Source of the DNA: Pelotomaculum sp. PtaB.Bin104
GTDB lineage: Bacteria; Bacillota; Desulfotomaculia; Desulfotomaculales; Pelotomaculaceae
Direction of reading: 5' to 3'
NCBI GenBank assembly: GCA_002067205.1
Contig: MVQL01000133.1
Location: 62,001 to 126,000 of the forward strand
DNA length: 64,000 nucleotides
Part shown: positions 41,421 through 50,675 of the stretch, piece by piece
How the letters are laid out: each line of letters opens with the position of its first letter
Numbering within the stretch: position 1 is the stretch's first letter
Position numbers and translations under genes: made by a program
Notes under the pieces: model-generated
Database searches by the model: none
Seen by the model: the letters and a program-made list of their open reading frames with translations, nothing else
Told to the model about the DNA's origin: nothing

Positions 41421-41951
41421 CTATCCTTCAGGATTATGCCCTTTAAAACCCCTACTGAGACGCTGCTCTAATTTATGCAGAATCTTATCAGCTTGTTCTT
41501 GTGTCAATACTCCGTCCGCAACTTTCTGTGCAATTTCAGACCTCTTTAGTTCAAGCATTTTTTCATGGAACTGTTCCATGGTCATACCTTGCTCGCCAAC
41601 AATCTCCTCTAACTTTTGGCCTGATTCCATCTTGGCTTTTAGTTCATCTGCCGTCATCCCCAGTATACTTGCCATTCCATCAAGACTACGTTCCATTCCT
41701 TTAGGCCCATGCCCCTTACCATCGAAAAAACCAAAGCCGCCAAAGCCATCTTTTGAAGAAAGCTTGTCAGCCTGTTCTCGAGTAATTGTGCCTTTCTGAA
41801 TGGCCTCGTCAATCATTTGCTGCTTGGTAGTATTCAAAGCCGATCTTAGCGTGGTCTCATCTATACCAAGATTTGCTGCCAGTTTTGATACAAAGTCCTG
41901 GTATGTTTCATATATGTAATTTTCCGCTTCCGCAAAAGCATAATTCGTCAT
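41421..41951 (-). CDS. DUF2680-like helical protein
   Basis: A 176-residue soluble protein built of repeated short units of the type LG-(I/M)-(D/T)-x-x-x-L and L(T/S)xEQADK (FVSKLAANLGIDETTLRSAL, TITREQADKL, ILGMTADELKAKM, VLTQEQADKIL). This matches DUF2680/YckD-type proteins whose role is unknown. A Gly/Phe/Lys-rich linker lies near residues 68-84. No signal peptide is visible, unlike most relatives. It overlaps no neighbour and is followed by a terminator. Confidence 0.7.
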   Translation of the reverse strand: MTNYAFAEAENYIYETYQDFVSKLAANLGIDETTLRSALNTTKQQMIDEAIQKGTITREQADKLSSKDGFGGFGFFDGKGHGPKGMERSLDGMASILGMTADELKAKMESGQKLEEIVGEQGMTMEQFHEKMLELKRSEIAQKVADGVLTQEQADKILHKLEQRLSRGFKGHNPEG

Positions 41952-41958
41952 CCATAAA

Positions 41959-43125
41959 TTACTCCTTATAATTGATCCGATACATTAAATAAATAAGCAT
42001 GATAAAAGCACTCGCGACAAAAACAAATCTGGGTCTATAAAACAGCATAAAAACATAGGATGAACATATTCCTAAAAGCTTGGCGCAATTTGATGTTAAA
42101 AGCCTAATGCCTGTAACTCTTGCGATATATTCTTTTTTTGTGTTCTCTAAAATATCTGTGGTCAGAAGGGTATTTACGAGCGAAAGGCATATTCCCTCTA
42201 TAGCAACTACTACAAGTATATAAAGTATATTATTGGAAAAACAGTAATAGCACCAGACGCAGGATACGATTGCCAACATTAAATATGTAATGCCGCGGCT
42301 GAATCTTGAAAACCATTTTTTAAAACACATCAGCAAAAGCATAGAGAACAAGTTCATTCCATATAATATTGAAAGCATCAGGCCCCAGTAACTGCTTGAA
42401 ACTTTCAAGGTGTCAAACGCGAAGGAGTAAAATGCGATATTAACCGAAGTAGTGCCGAAATCTATCACTGCAAGCGTAAGGATTGTATTTTTTAATCCCT
42501 TAAGCCTGAAAAAATATTTTTTGACGCTCAGGCTGAGGGTATCCTGATTATCGTAACTTTTTATCTTGATCTTTGACAGAAGAAACGAAGAAAGAAAGCA
42601 CAGCAGGCTATTTATCAAAAACGCCGGTCTTGGTCCGTATATGCTTATAAAAAAACCCATTATCATCGGAGTGGTCAAACTTATTAAGCCATAACCTCCG
42701 TTCAGGATTGAATTTCCATTAAGCAATTCATCTTTCCCGATGATTGATCTGAGTATTTTATTCTTTGACGGGGTGTAGAGAACGTCGAGAAAATTTACCA
42801 AAAGCATGATAAACATAATGAGCCCGGTATTGCTGAAAATTATGAAAAGAATGGCTAAGCCTTTTAATATATCAAGAACAATCAGAACATTCTTCGAAGG
42901 AAGTCTTTCTCCCAAATTTCCCGCAAAAATGGAAAAGATCATTCCGGGTAACGGAGCTGTTATCATGCTGAACCCGGTTGTAAGGCCGGAACCTGTTTTT
43001 TCGAGCAATAACTGGGCAAACGCTATATTCTGTATGCAAAGCCCGCAGCCTAAAACTGTCTGGCTTAAAAAAAACAATACAAAATGTTTATTTATATATA
43101 ATTTACGTTTCTTATTGATTAACAT
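41959..43125 (-). CDS. MFS transporter
   Basis: A 388-residue membrane protein with about twelve hydrophobic segments and the MFS loop after segment two (GNLGERLPSKNVLIV, the G-x-x-x-D/E-R-x-x-R-K type motif). It resembles macrolide/multidrug efflux MFS proteins of Firmicutes, but the substrate cannot be told. AT-rich compared with the surroundings. It ends 7 bp from the start of the DUF2680-like gene, so the two may be co-transcribed. Confidence 0.85.
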   Translation of the reverse strand: MLINKKRKLYINKHFVLFFLSQTVLGCGLCIQNIAFAQLLLEKTGSGLTTGFSMITAPLPGMIFSIFAGNLGERLPSKNVLIVLDILKGLAILFIIFSNTGLIMFIMLLVNFLDVLYTPSKNKILRSIIGKDELLNGNSILNGGYGLISLTTPMIMGFFISIYGPRPAFLINSLLCFLSSFLLSKIKIKSYDNQDTLSLSVKKYFFRLKGLKNTILTLAVIDFGTTSVNIAFYSFAFDTLKVSSSYWGLMLSILYGMNLFSMLLLMCFKKWFSRFSRGITYLMLAIVSCVWCYYCFSNNILYILVVVAIEGICLSLVNTLLTTDILENTKKEYIARVTGIRLLTSNCAKLLGICSSYVFMLFYRPRFVFVASAFIMLIYLMYRINYKE

Positions 43126-43216
43126 GCACTTCTCCTAAAGATTTTCATTTATTTATATTAATCATTGAAACGGTAAATTACTTGACGGCAAACACAATAT
43201 TGGGTAGGTGTTATCT

Positions 43217-44332
43217 TTGCGAAAAAAAATTACAGCAATATTTATCTTAATGTTTTTTGTTTTAACCTTTGATTGCGAAGCGATTTCAGCTCAAGGCTAC
43301 GCCTTGGTGGAAGTATCGACAGGCCGTTTGATTCTGGGAAATAATACTGATAAAAAATTGCCTATGGCTTCGACAACCAAAATAATGACCGGGCTTCTTT
43401 CCTGCGAATCGGGAAAACTCGATTCGACTTTTTCAATACCTGAAGCGGCCGTCAAAATCGAAGGGGCTTCCATCTATCTTGTACCGGGGGAAAAGCTGAC
43501 CCTCCGCGAATTGACTTACGGCCTTCTTCTCGAGTCCGGGAACGATGCGGCAAACGCAATAGCCTATATTCTTGCAGGTTCAATACCGAATTATGCAAAA
43601 ATGATGAATCAAAGAGCAGCCGAATTGGGCCTTATAAATACGAGCTTTTCAAATCCTTCAGGGCTCGACGGTAAAAATCATTATACAACCGCGCTTGATC
43701 TTGCAAGACTCGGAGCGGCAGCAATGAAAAACAAAGATTTTGCCGCGATCGTTTCCACCTATAAATATCAGATACCCTATAACGGGATCAAGAACGGGCG
43801 GACTCTCATCAACCATAACGAACTCCTGAATATATACGAAGGGACTATAGGAATCAAAACCGGATATACAAAAAGCAGCGGAAGGTGCCTCGTCACATGC
43901 GCGGAGCGAAACGGCATCAAATTGGTGGCCGCGACCTTAAACGGTATGGACGATTTTGGCGATCATATATCGCTTCAGAATTACGGATTTTCCAAATTGA
44001 AAATGCATAAGCTTTTGACAAACCCTCCCGATGTGTATGCTGCGGTAGCGGGCGGGCTTTCGGAGCGGGTAAAATGCAGCTATAATGCGGACTTTCAGGC
44101 TCCTTTGACAGATGAAGAGATTTCAAATTTAAAGATGCAGATTGATATGCCAAGGTTTGCCTATGCGCCCGTGACAAAGGGGCAGAAAATGGGCGAGATC
44201 GTTTTTGAGCTTGACAATATAGTAATTGCAAAGACGGATCTTCTGGCCGATGAGAACGTGGATTATAAAGTATTGAGCAGGTTTGAAAAATTCACAGATT
44301 TCTTAAAAAGAAGGTTACTGCATATGCAATAA
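43217..44332 (+). CDS. D-alanyl-D-alanine carboxypeptidase (DacF/PBP5 family)
   Basis: About 371 residues, peptidase family S11. A signal peptide (RKKITAIFILMFFVLTF) is followed by the active-site triad motifs: S-x-x-K in MASTTKIMTG, S-x-N in SGNDAAN and KTG in IKTGYTKSSG. A C-terminal beta domain and an amphipathic anchor helix (FLKRRLLHMQ) complete the PBP5 layout. The enzyme trims pentapeptides in peptidoglycan, often in sporulation. The TTG at 43217 gives a better signal peptide than the GTG at 43208. Confidence 0.92.
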   Translation: MRKKITAIFILMFFVLTFDCEAISAQGYALVEVSTGRLILGNNTDKKLPMASTTKIMTGLLSCESGKLDSTFSIPEAAVKIEGASIYLVPGEKLTLRELTYGLLLESGNDAANAIAYILAGSIPNYAKMMNQRAAELGLINTSFSNPSGLDGKNHYTTALDLARLGAAAMKNKDFAAIVSTYKYQIPYNGIKNGRTLINHNELLNIYEGTIGIKTGYTKSSGRCLVTCAERNGIKLVAATLNGMDDFGDHISLQNYGFSKLKMHKLLTNPPDVYAAVAGGLSERVKCSYNADFQAPLTDEEISNLKMQIDMPRFAYAPVTKGQKMGEIVFELDNIVIAKTDLLADENVDYKVLSRFEKFTDFLKRRLLHMQ

Positions 44333-44353
44333 CCTTCTTTTAAGAAATCTGTC
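44295..44353 (+). terminator. Long hairpin terminator after dacF-like gene
   Basis: A stem of about 22 bp (CAGATTTCTTAAAA with AGAAGGTTA on the left arm) surrounds the stop codon; TAACCTTCTTTT is on the right arm. It is probably bidirectional in form but lies on the plus-strand transcript. Confidence 0.85.
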
Positions 44354-44399
44354 AGATTTTATTTTTCCGGATATTAATATATAACATGAACGAAGAAAG

Positions 44400-45628
44400 G
44401 TGACGGCAATGATTACTTTATTCCCGGGTTCCACCGGCCCGTATGTAAAATTGGTGCAAAGTGTATTAAATAAAATCGGTTACACTCCCGGTGCGGTAGA
44501 CGGGGTATACGGCCTTATACCCGACGGTATCGTCGGCTCCGCTACATGGAATGCGCTCATGCGCTATCTTTTGGGTTATGACACATACACTGTAAAAGCG
44601 GGCGACAACGTATACGGCATAGCAAGGAGATACTATACAACCCCAAGCGCCATATTAACCGCCAACCCCGGATTAAACCCCTCGAATCTGACAATCGGCC
44701 AGCAAATCATCGTACCTTATGGATATGATGCTGTATTTACAGATATCGATTATACATATGACATTTTGGATATTCAGATCAGGGGACTGAAGGCGAGATA
44801 TCCGTTTATAGAAGTCAGCAGCGCGGGCAACAGCGTCATGGGAAAGTATCTTTATATGATAAATGGCTCCAACCAGGTATCTTATAATGCATCCCATCAT
44901 GCCAACGAATGGATAACGACGCCTTTACTGATGAAATTCATTGAAAACTTTTCAAAAGCTTATTCGATTGGCGGCCGTCTGGGAAATTACAGTATTCCGG
45001 AAATCTGGAACAGAAGCAGCCTTTATATTGTCCCCATGGTAAACCCGGACGGCGTGGATTTGGTTACCCTGTGGCCGAATTATATAAACCCCGAATATGA
45101 GCGGGCGGCTTCTATAAACCGCACGGGGCTTCCTTTGCCAAGCGTCTGGAAAGCGAACATCAGGGGAACGGATTTAAATCTCAATTATCCGGCCGGACTG
45201 GGATAAAGAACATCAGCTTGAAATCGAGCAGGGAATCGCAGGGCCGGCTCCAAGGGATTACGGCGGCCCCGCGCCTTTATCCGAGCCCGAAACTTCAGGC
45301 ATGGTCCAATTTACAAGACAGCACAATTTTAGGTTGATTATCGCATACCACACGCAGGGAGAAGTAATTTATTATCAATATAATGATTTACAGCCTCCGG
45401 AATCATTGACAATTGCCCAGATTTTTTCAAGGGTGAGCGGTTACTCAATATCGGCAAATCCCGGAGAGGCTTCTTACGCTGGTTATAAGGATTGGTTTAT
45501 ACAGGAATTCAGAAGGCCCCGATTTACAATTGAAGTAGGAACCGGCGTAAACCCCTGTTTCCCTTTCGCAGTTCCCTGTAATTTACCGTCAAAATGAAGA
45601 AATTTTACTGTTAGGCGGTTTAGTATAA
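44400..45628 (+). pseudogene. Gamma-D-glutamyl-diamino acid endopeptidase (M14), two frameshifts
   Basis: A peptidoglycan peptidase with a PG-binding domain (residues about 8-55, SVLNKIGYTPGAVDGVYG), a LysM domain (about 60-108, YTVKAGDNVYGIARRYY) and an M14 zinc carboxypeptidase domain (HHANEW with the HxxE zinc pair, and RGTDLNLNYP). The frame breaks at 45198 by one extra base (NYPAG then WDKEHQLEIE in the next frame) and again near 45556-45560, after which PLSLSQFPVIYRQNEEI and a normal end at 45626-45628 follow in a third frame. The catalytic Glu (FTIEVGTG) lies after the first break. Corrected length is about 408 residues. Confidence 0.85.
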
Positions 45629-45651
45629 AACCGAATACAGGGTAAAGAATA

Positions 45652-45694
45652 CTGCCGCGCAAGGCTTTTAACTTTGTGCGGCAGTTTTAATTTT
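45652..45694. terminator. Bidirectional terminator between M14 peptidase and vanW
   Basis: CTGCCGCGCAAG (45652-45663) and CTTTGTGCGGCAG (45672-45684), followed by TTTTAATTTT. It separates two convergent genes. Confidence 0.85.
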
Positions 45695-45709
45695 GGGACA
45701 GCGCAAATT

Positions 45710-46609
45710 TTACCCGCTTATTTCTTTGATATAAGGCAGGGGGTCATAGTAACTCTTTCCCAGCTCTTTTGTTTTCACGGTTCCGTCGGGATAAATAAGC
45801 GTAATCGACGATTCTATCAGCGCTCCGTCCATGCCCTCGTGAATCACTTCCGTATTCGGCGGAAGAGCATAATTTTTGGTGCTGATTATAGGGAATTTAA
45901 AAACTTTTAATACGTTATGGTTCCATACTACTTTCGGAGGCACGGTTTTGCCGTAAATCCCGATAAAAAGCGTATTTTCTACACCTTCCGCCCAGATCAT
46001 CACGGACGCTTCGGTGTTATTCCTGAATTTAAAATCCTTGGCGCCGTAACTGACGGTGGCGTCCTGGCCGTATGGAACATAAGGCACCGGCATCCTGTGG
46101 GTGTACCTCTCGACAACTTCAAGATCAGACAGAATGACGTCATTGAACAGTGTTGAAGAAATTTTGCAGACGCCGCCGCCTATGGTAGTCGAAACCGTGG
46201 TCCCTAAATATGTCGGCCCTTTCTGATATCCCCGGGCAGCGGTGTAGGGGCCCGCTTTTTTATTCTGAGAGAACACCTGATTGGGAGCTATTACCGTGCC
46301 GGATATATATTTAGCCGCCAAATGAACATTATACTCCTCGCCCGGAAGAGGGTCTTTCAGAACGGTCTTATAGGCAGCCATCAGAATCGGACAATCGTTT
46401 TGTTCTTTTGCCGAAAGAAAATCCGAATCATTTTCCCACGGGACCTCGGTTACCGGTCCCGACAGCAATACTCCGGTCATAAACGGATCGAATTCATTGT
46501 TTGTTTTTTGCGGATCTATATTATTTTGAGCCGAAGCCGGTATGATAAACGCAAGAATGAAAAAACAAAAAGCAGTAAATATCTTCAAGGCAATAATCCC
46601 ACATCCCAC
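45710..46609 (-). CDS. VanW-family protein
   Basis: A 299-residue protein with an N-terminal signal peptide or anchor (ALKIFTAFCFFILAFIIPASA) and a VanW domain: VIAPNQVFSQNKKAGPYTAARGY, the GGGVCKISSTLFN motif with its Cys, and THRMPVPYVPYGQDA. VanW proteins are exported and linked to cell-wall processes, with unclear function. No vancomycin-resistance genes accompany it, which is normal for clostridial VanW. Confidence 0.9.
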   Translation of the reverse strand: MGCGIIALKIFTAFCFFILAFIIPASAQNNIDPQKTNNEFDPFMTGVLLSGPVTEVPWENDSDFLSAKEQNDCPILMAAYKTVLKDPLPGEEYNVHLAAKYISGTVIAPNQVFSQNKKAGPYTAARGYQKGPTYLGTTVSTTIGGGVCKISSTLFNDVILSDLEVVERYTHRMPVPYVPYGQDATVSYGAKDFKFRNNTEASVMIWAEGVENTLFIGIYGKTVPPKVVWNHNVLKVFKFPIISTKNYALPPNTEVIHEGMDGALIESSITLIYPDGTVKTKELGKSYYDPLPYIKEISG

Positions 46610-46713
46610 CTATACTTTTTCTTTTATTATTGCCGCCGCCATCAAATTTAATGATTCATTTTATCCCGTAATTTTAATATATTACATATATAAAATTACG
46701 GGGGCGTGCAACA

Positions 46714-47127
46714 ATGGTTTATTTTTTTGCCTTTATTGGAATGTTATGCTGGGGGGTATCTCCCCTGTTTGCTAAAATGGGACTTGATAAGGTCAGCCCG
46801 CTTATCGGCCTGTCTGTAAGAACCTTTTTTACAGCCTCAATTATTTTACTTTGGATGACTGTCAGTGGAAGTATAATGCAATTGAAAACCGTCTCAATTA
46901 CAACCGGTACTTTTCTTGTAATTGAGGCGATTTTAGCTACACTGATCGGCGATCTGGCGTATTTTGCCGCGTTGAAACGGGGATCCGCTTCGATCGTAAT
47001 GCTTATCATGGCATGTTCTCCAGTCGTAACAATTCTTTGTTCGGCAATTTTTTTCAATGAAAGGCTGACGTTGGGAAATATAATCGGGGCTTGCTTTATA
47101 ACGGTCGGATTAATTCTTATTATATGA
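46714..47127 (+). CDS. EamA-family half transporter
   Basis: A 137-residue membrane protein with four hydrophobic segments and one EamA domain (MLCWGVSPLFAKMGLDKVSP, then SIVMLIMACSPVVTILCSAIFF and ERLTLGNIIGACFI). Full DMT exporters have two such domains; single-domain forms act as dimers. A second half was not found in the downstream sequence, which is occupied by a convergent decarboxylase gene. Substrate unknown. Confidence 0.85.
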   Translation: MVYFFAFIGMLCWGVSPLFAKMGLDKVSPLIGLSVRTFFTASIILLWMTVSGSIMQLKTVSITTGTFLVIEAILATLIGDLAYFAALKRGSASIVMLIMACSPVVTILCSAIFFNERLTLGNIIGACFITVGLILII

Positions 47128-47130
47128 ATT

Positions 47131-48594
47131 TTACTTATCCAATACCTCGATATAATTTACCGACGGATCGGAAGCTCCCTGCAGTTGGCAATTTTCTTTC
47201 TTCAATATTTTTATATAATCCACAATATCTCCGGTTATTCTTTCGCCCAATCCTATGATAGGAATACCCGGAGGATAAGCTATAATCGTCTCCCCCGCTG
47301 TTTCTCCAATGGAAATATCCAGGCTGACGGTTTTTTTTAAGCTGAAAAAAGCTTCGCGGGGAGTTATCGTTATTTCCGGATCGATCGTTATTATTCTGTT
47401 GTTTTTCCTCGAAGGCTTTTTATCGCCTGATTTGTTCGATATGTCTTTTAGGGCGTTGATTAAACTTTCGAGATTGACTTTTCTGTCGCCGATCGTGACC
47501 ATTACAAGAATATTGCTTAAATCGGACATTTCTATCTGGATATTATAATCATTGCGCAAAACAGTCTCTATTTGATAACCCGTATAACCCAATCCGCTGA
47601 TATTGATGCCGAGCTTCGTCTCATCAAAATCAAAGCATCCGGGCGATCCGATCAATTCCCTGCCAAAGGCGTAAACCCCTTCGATCTTGTTTATTTCGTT
47701 TCGGGCCCAGCGGGCCAGTCGAAGAGTTTCATCCAGAAGCTCCCTCCCTCTTACGGCAAGCTGTTTGCGCGCGATGTCAATGGAACACATCAAAAGATAA
47801 GATGCGCTTGAAGTAGCCGTTATATTTAACGTTCTCAATACTTTTTCATAATCTACAGTTTTTTTTACCAGCAATGCTGAACTTTGGGTCAATGATCCTC
47901 CGGTTTTATGTAAACTTATTGTGCTCATATCCGCGTCCGCCGCCATCGCCGATAAAGGAAATTCCTCATTGAAGGGCATATGCGAGCCGTGGGCCTCATC
48001 AACAAGGACAGGCATATTCTTTGCATGCGCTGCCTTAACCAGAGCTCGGATATCCGGCGCCACTCCATAATAGGTCGGATTTATTAAAAAAACAGCCGAC
48101 GCATCAGGATTTTCTTTAACAGCCTTTTCAATCGAGTTAACCGAAACGCCCATTGCTATTCCTAGATCCGTATTGAATTCTGGTTGAACATAAACGGGAA
48201 CGGAGCCGCTTAAAATCAATCCCCCGATAGTCGATTTGTGGACATTCCTGGGCAAAATCAATCTGGAGCCCGGCTTACAGGTACTTAGAATCATAGCCTG
48301 CACTCCGGAGGTTGAGCCGTTGACAAGAAAAAAAGAACAACCGGCCCCGTATGCATATGCCAAAAGTTCCTCGGATTCCAGAATTGCACCGTTTGGATTA
48401 TTTATATAATCAAGATCATCCATTCCATTTAAATCCATTTGTAAAATACGATCCCCTGTATAATCTCTTAATTCCGGAATCCCTACTCCAAACTTATGTC
48501 CGGGTACATGAAATGGAATGATATTATCTTCTATATGTTTTTTAACAGCATTAAAAAGAGGGGTAATGTTTTGATCAATAGGCAAATCTATCAA
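47131..48594 (-). CDS. Orn/Lys/Arg decarboxylase (SpeA-like)
   Basis: A 487-residue PLP enzyme of the aminotransferase class-I-fold decarboxylases, similar to B. subtilis SpeA. The cofactor Lys lies in STISLHKTGGSLTQ, preceded by LVDEAHGSH with the Asp that binds the pyridine nitrogen, and VNGSTSGVQAM contacts the phosphate. It probably makes agmatine or cadaverine for polyamines. The C-terminal domain has PPGIPIIGLGERI. Length is normal for this short subgroup. Confidence 0.9.
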   Translation of the reverse strand: MIDLPIDQNITPLFNAVKKHIEDNIIPFHVPGHKFGVGIPELRDYTGDRILQMDLNGMDDLDYINNPNGAILESEELLAYAYGAGCSFFLVNGSTSGVQAMILSTCKPGSRLILPRNVHKSTIGGLILSGSVPVYVQPEFNTDLGIAMGVSVNSIEKAVKENPDASAVFLINPTYYGVAPDIRALVKAAHAKNMPVLVDEAHGSHMPFNEEFPLSAMAADADMSTISLHKTGGSLTQSSALLVKKTVDYEKVLRTLNITATSSASYLLMCSIDIARKQLAVRGRELLDETLRLARWARNEINKIEGVYAFGRELIGSPGCFDFDETKLGINISGLGYTGYQIETVLRNDYNIQIEMSDLSNILVMVTIGDRKVNLESLINALKDISNKSGDKKPSRKNNRIITIDPEITITPREAFFSLKKTVSLDISIGETAGETIIAYPPGIPIIGLGERITGDIVDYIKILKKENCQLQGASDPSVNYIEVLDK

Positions 48595-48809
48595 AACCTT
48601 TCAAGCTTTTTATCAATTACATTGGTATAATATTTTTTAGCAAATAAAATGTGCATATCATAGTTAAATAAATTAATTTGGTTCCTCGCTGAATCGTGTG
48701 GGTAAATAAATGTTCCTATAAATCATAATGTAAAAGCTGAATGGTAATTATGGCACTTGAAGGAAGAGCCTTTGCCAGGAACGAAGTATAAGTTGACCGC
48801 TTTCACATC
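48595..48809. other. Intergenic region with decayed transposase 5' part
   Basis: AT-rich. From about 48740 the sequence resembles further transposase codons (VDRFHI just before 48810 is in frame with the following remnant) but is closed by a stop. Confidence 0.4.
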
Positions 48810-49313
48810 ATGAAAATCATTAATGCAGCAGTAGATGAAGTATGCAGGTATGAAAGCCAGGAAAATGAAGCACTAAAAATGACCCGCTATATATGGCTTA
48901 AAAACCAACAAAATCTAACAGCTAAACAGCGTAAAAAGCTTGAGAGCTTAAAATACGAGCATTTCGATACTGTACGCGCTTACAACATAAAGCTTTCCTT
49001 CCAGGGACTTTTTGAACAGCCAGATCGGGTGTCCGGCGATAAATTTCTTAAGCGCTGGTATTACTGGGCTACCTATTCTAAGTTAGTACCAATAAATGCA
49101 GCCCATACTATTAAAGCTCACTGGAACGGTATTTTGAACTGGTTCAGCTCCTATATCTCCAACGGCATCCTGGAAGGGATCAATAGCCTAATCCAGGCTG
49201 CCAAAGCTAGAGCAACAATTAGATGGTTAGCCAGACATGAGAGCATCCAAACAACTGCTATTTACGTTGACCCATCTCAAAGAGAGCAGTTAGAAGCATT
49301 AGAAAAAATATAA
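48810..49313 (+). pseudogene. Chimeric remnant: ISL3-type transposase joined to tyrosine recombinase tail
   Basis: Codons 1-134 match the C-terminal part of IS204/ISL3-family transposases (MKIINAAVDEVCRYE, RYIWLKNQQNLTAKQ, ISNGILEGINSLIQAAKARA). The last 33 codons (IRWLARHESIQTTAIYVDP) match the end of an XerC/D-type recombinase, with the His/Trp-region and catalytic Tyr pattern. The join is near 49211. The transposase lacks its N-terminal half. This is two old mobile-element scars fused in one open frame, not a working enzyme. Confidence 0.7.
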
Positions 49314-49543
49314 ACACATTAGGCTTAGTCCTTGCTTAAATAAAGTGATAACCTGCCAAATTGGCAGGTTAATTTATAGCATAAGGTTTACAGGGGCTTC
49401 CAATACCACTTTATACCTTAAGCAATTAAAAAAGGACGATTAGAGAGACTCCTACGTCTTATTTATATTATTTCTCTTCCTCTTTCTATGAGATTAATTT
49501 ACATTAAATATTATTTACTGTTTACGGGCTTAGGTGCTTTGTT
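49314..49543. other. Intergenic region with a terminator
   Basis: AACCTGCC (49350-49357) and GGCAGGTT (49363-49370) form a hairpin followed by AATTTAT. The rest has no gene. Confidence 0.5.
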
Positions 49544-49981
49544 CTACTTTTTAGATTTAGTGAGTTCATTTCTGTCTTCCATTTGTGGAGGTTCTTCAAG
49601 CCAATTATGTTTAATCATTAATTGCCCTCCTTTGGAGGCAAACTGATACGTATCCATTGCAATTTCCGTAAGTTTCTTAGGGAGGTCGCTCCGAAGGCTT
49701 AAAGACGTACCTATTGCATTGGCACCTAATGCAAAACTTGACAACAGAGCTGAGCAGAACATCATCATTTTATCAGAAAATGGTGTTGCTGTTGAATCGG
49801 TTGCCCTTCCAGCCCATGTACTAGGAGCCTGTATATCGCTTTCTTGCATGATTTGAGTTAGGTCTGATACTATTTTCTTGGCAAGTTCCTTGCCTTCAAT
49901 GAAATAATCCCTGACTTCGCTTTCCTTTGCAACTTGAGCGAATCCTGTCATGAGTTGGGTTCCCATTACATTTGATTCCAT
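49544..49981 (-). CDS. DUF3231-family protein, single-domain or truncated
   Basis: A 145-residue protein starting MESNVMGTQLMTGFAQVAKE with EVRDYFIEGKELAKKI and SPFSDKMMMFCSALL-like motifs (TPFSDKMMMF), typical of the second half of DUF3231 proteins, which normally have two such domains (about 330 residues). These ferritin-like helical proteins are common in Bacilli and Clostridia and of unknown function. The ATG at 49981 abuts the TetR operator; a longer open frame upstream overlaps tetR antisense and is not used. An N-terminal deletion is likely. Confidence 0.7.
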   Translation of the reverse strand: MESNVMGTQLMTGFAQVAKESEVRDYFIEGKELAKKIVSDLTQIMQESDIQAPSTWAGRATDSTATPFSDKMMMFCSALLSSFALGANAIGTSLSLRSDLPKKLTEIAMDTYQFASKGGQLMIKHNWLEEPPQMEDRNELTKSKK

Positions 49982-49983
49982 TA

Positions 49984-50008
49984 GACCGGCCGGTCGGTAT
50001 GTATAACT
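49984..50008. promoter_or_regulatory. TetR operator 1
   Basis: The perfect 12-bp palindrome GACCGGCCGGTC (49984-49995), followed by GGTATG, lies between the divergent DUF3231 and tetR genes. The same ATTAGACCG..CGGTC.GTATG pattern recurs at 50636. Confidence 0.75.
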
Positions 50009-50020
50009 AAGGAGGAAATC

Positions 50021-50620
50021 ATGAACAAACGCAGATACGAAGGAGAGCAAACCAAAATAAACATAGCTGACAAAGCCAAGACTATATTTTCGAAAAAAGG
50101 ATATGCAGCAACCTCCATTCAAGACATCTGTTTCGCTTCAGGGTGCAGTAAAGGTAATTTATACTATCATTTTAAAAGCAAGGAAGATTTGTTCGTTTAC
50201 CTGGAAGAACAGGCTTATGCCGAATGGTGGATGGAACTGGAAAAGTTGTTTTCCCGATGTAAAACGGTTACCGAGAAGCTATATGCTTACGGGCGATTCT
50301 CTGCAAGCGTTGAAAGATCCTTATATTCAGCTGAGAGGGAATTTATCAACATAGTGGACGCTGATTCTGAAGCGATGCAAAGATTTAAAGAGATTATTAT
50401 AAAAAACTTTGAAAAAACACAGAAGTTTATTAACGAAGGAATTACAGACGGCGAGTTCAAAAACGAAGATCCATCTGAGTTGACCTTTATCATAATGAGT
50501 TTTTTTGCCGCCTTAAACCATTATACGCTTTATTTAATGGATAATGAGGCCAGTAGAGATTTGTTTAGTAAAGCCACTACATTATTGTTACATGGGATAA
50601 GTGCAGGCAACGAACAATAA
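50021..50620 (+). CDS. TetR-family transcriptional regulator
   Basis: A 199-residue repressor. The DNA-binding domain (residues about 12-58) is clear: KTIFSKKGYAATSIQDICFA and GCSKGNLYYHFKSKEDLF. The C-terminal ligand domain is helical. AAGGAGG precedes the ATG. Operators of the same sequence lie before its own start and before the following PEP-synthase-like gene, so it likely controls both and the divergent DUF3231 gene. Confidence 0.88.
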   Translation: MNKRRYEGEQTKINIADKAKTIFSKKGYAATSIQDICFASGCSKGNLYYHFKSKEDLFVYLEEQAYAEWWMELEKLFSRCKTVTEKLYAYGRFSASVERSLYSAEREFINIVDADSEAMQRFKEIIIKNFEKTQKFINEGITDGEFKNEDPSELTFIIMSFFAALNHYTLYLMDNEASRDLFSKATTLLLHGISAGNEQ

Positions 50621-50639
50621 AAAATTTTACACGATATTA

Positions 50640-50664
50640 GACCGAACGGTCAGTATGATTGTAA
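50640..50664 (+). promoter_or_regulatory. TetR operator 2
   Basis: GACCGAACGGTC (50640-50651), then AGTATG, matches operator 1 at all conserved positions. It lies between the tetR stop and the PEP-synthase-like start. Confidence 0.7.
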
Positions 50665-50675
50665 GGAGGATAATT

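Noticed and set aside
49982-50122. N-terminal extension of the DUF3231 gene
   Set aside because: It is antisense to tetR, crosses the operator and is not conserved in type.
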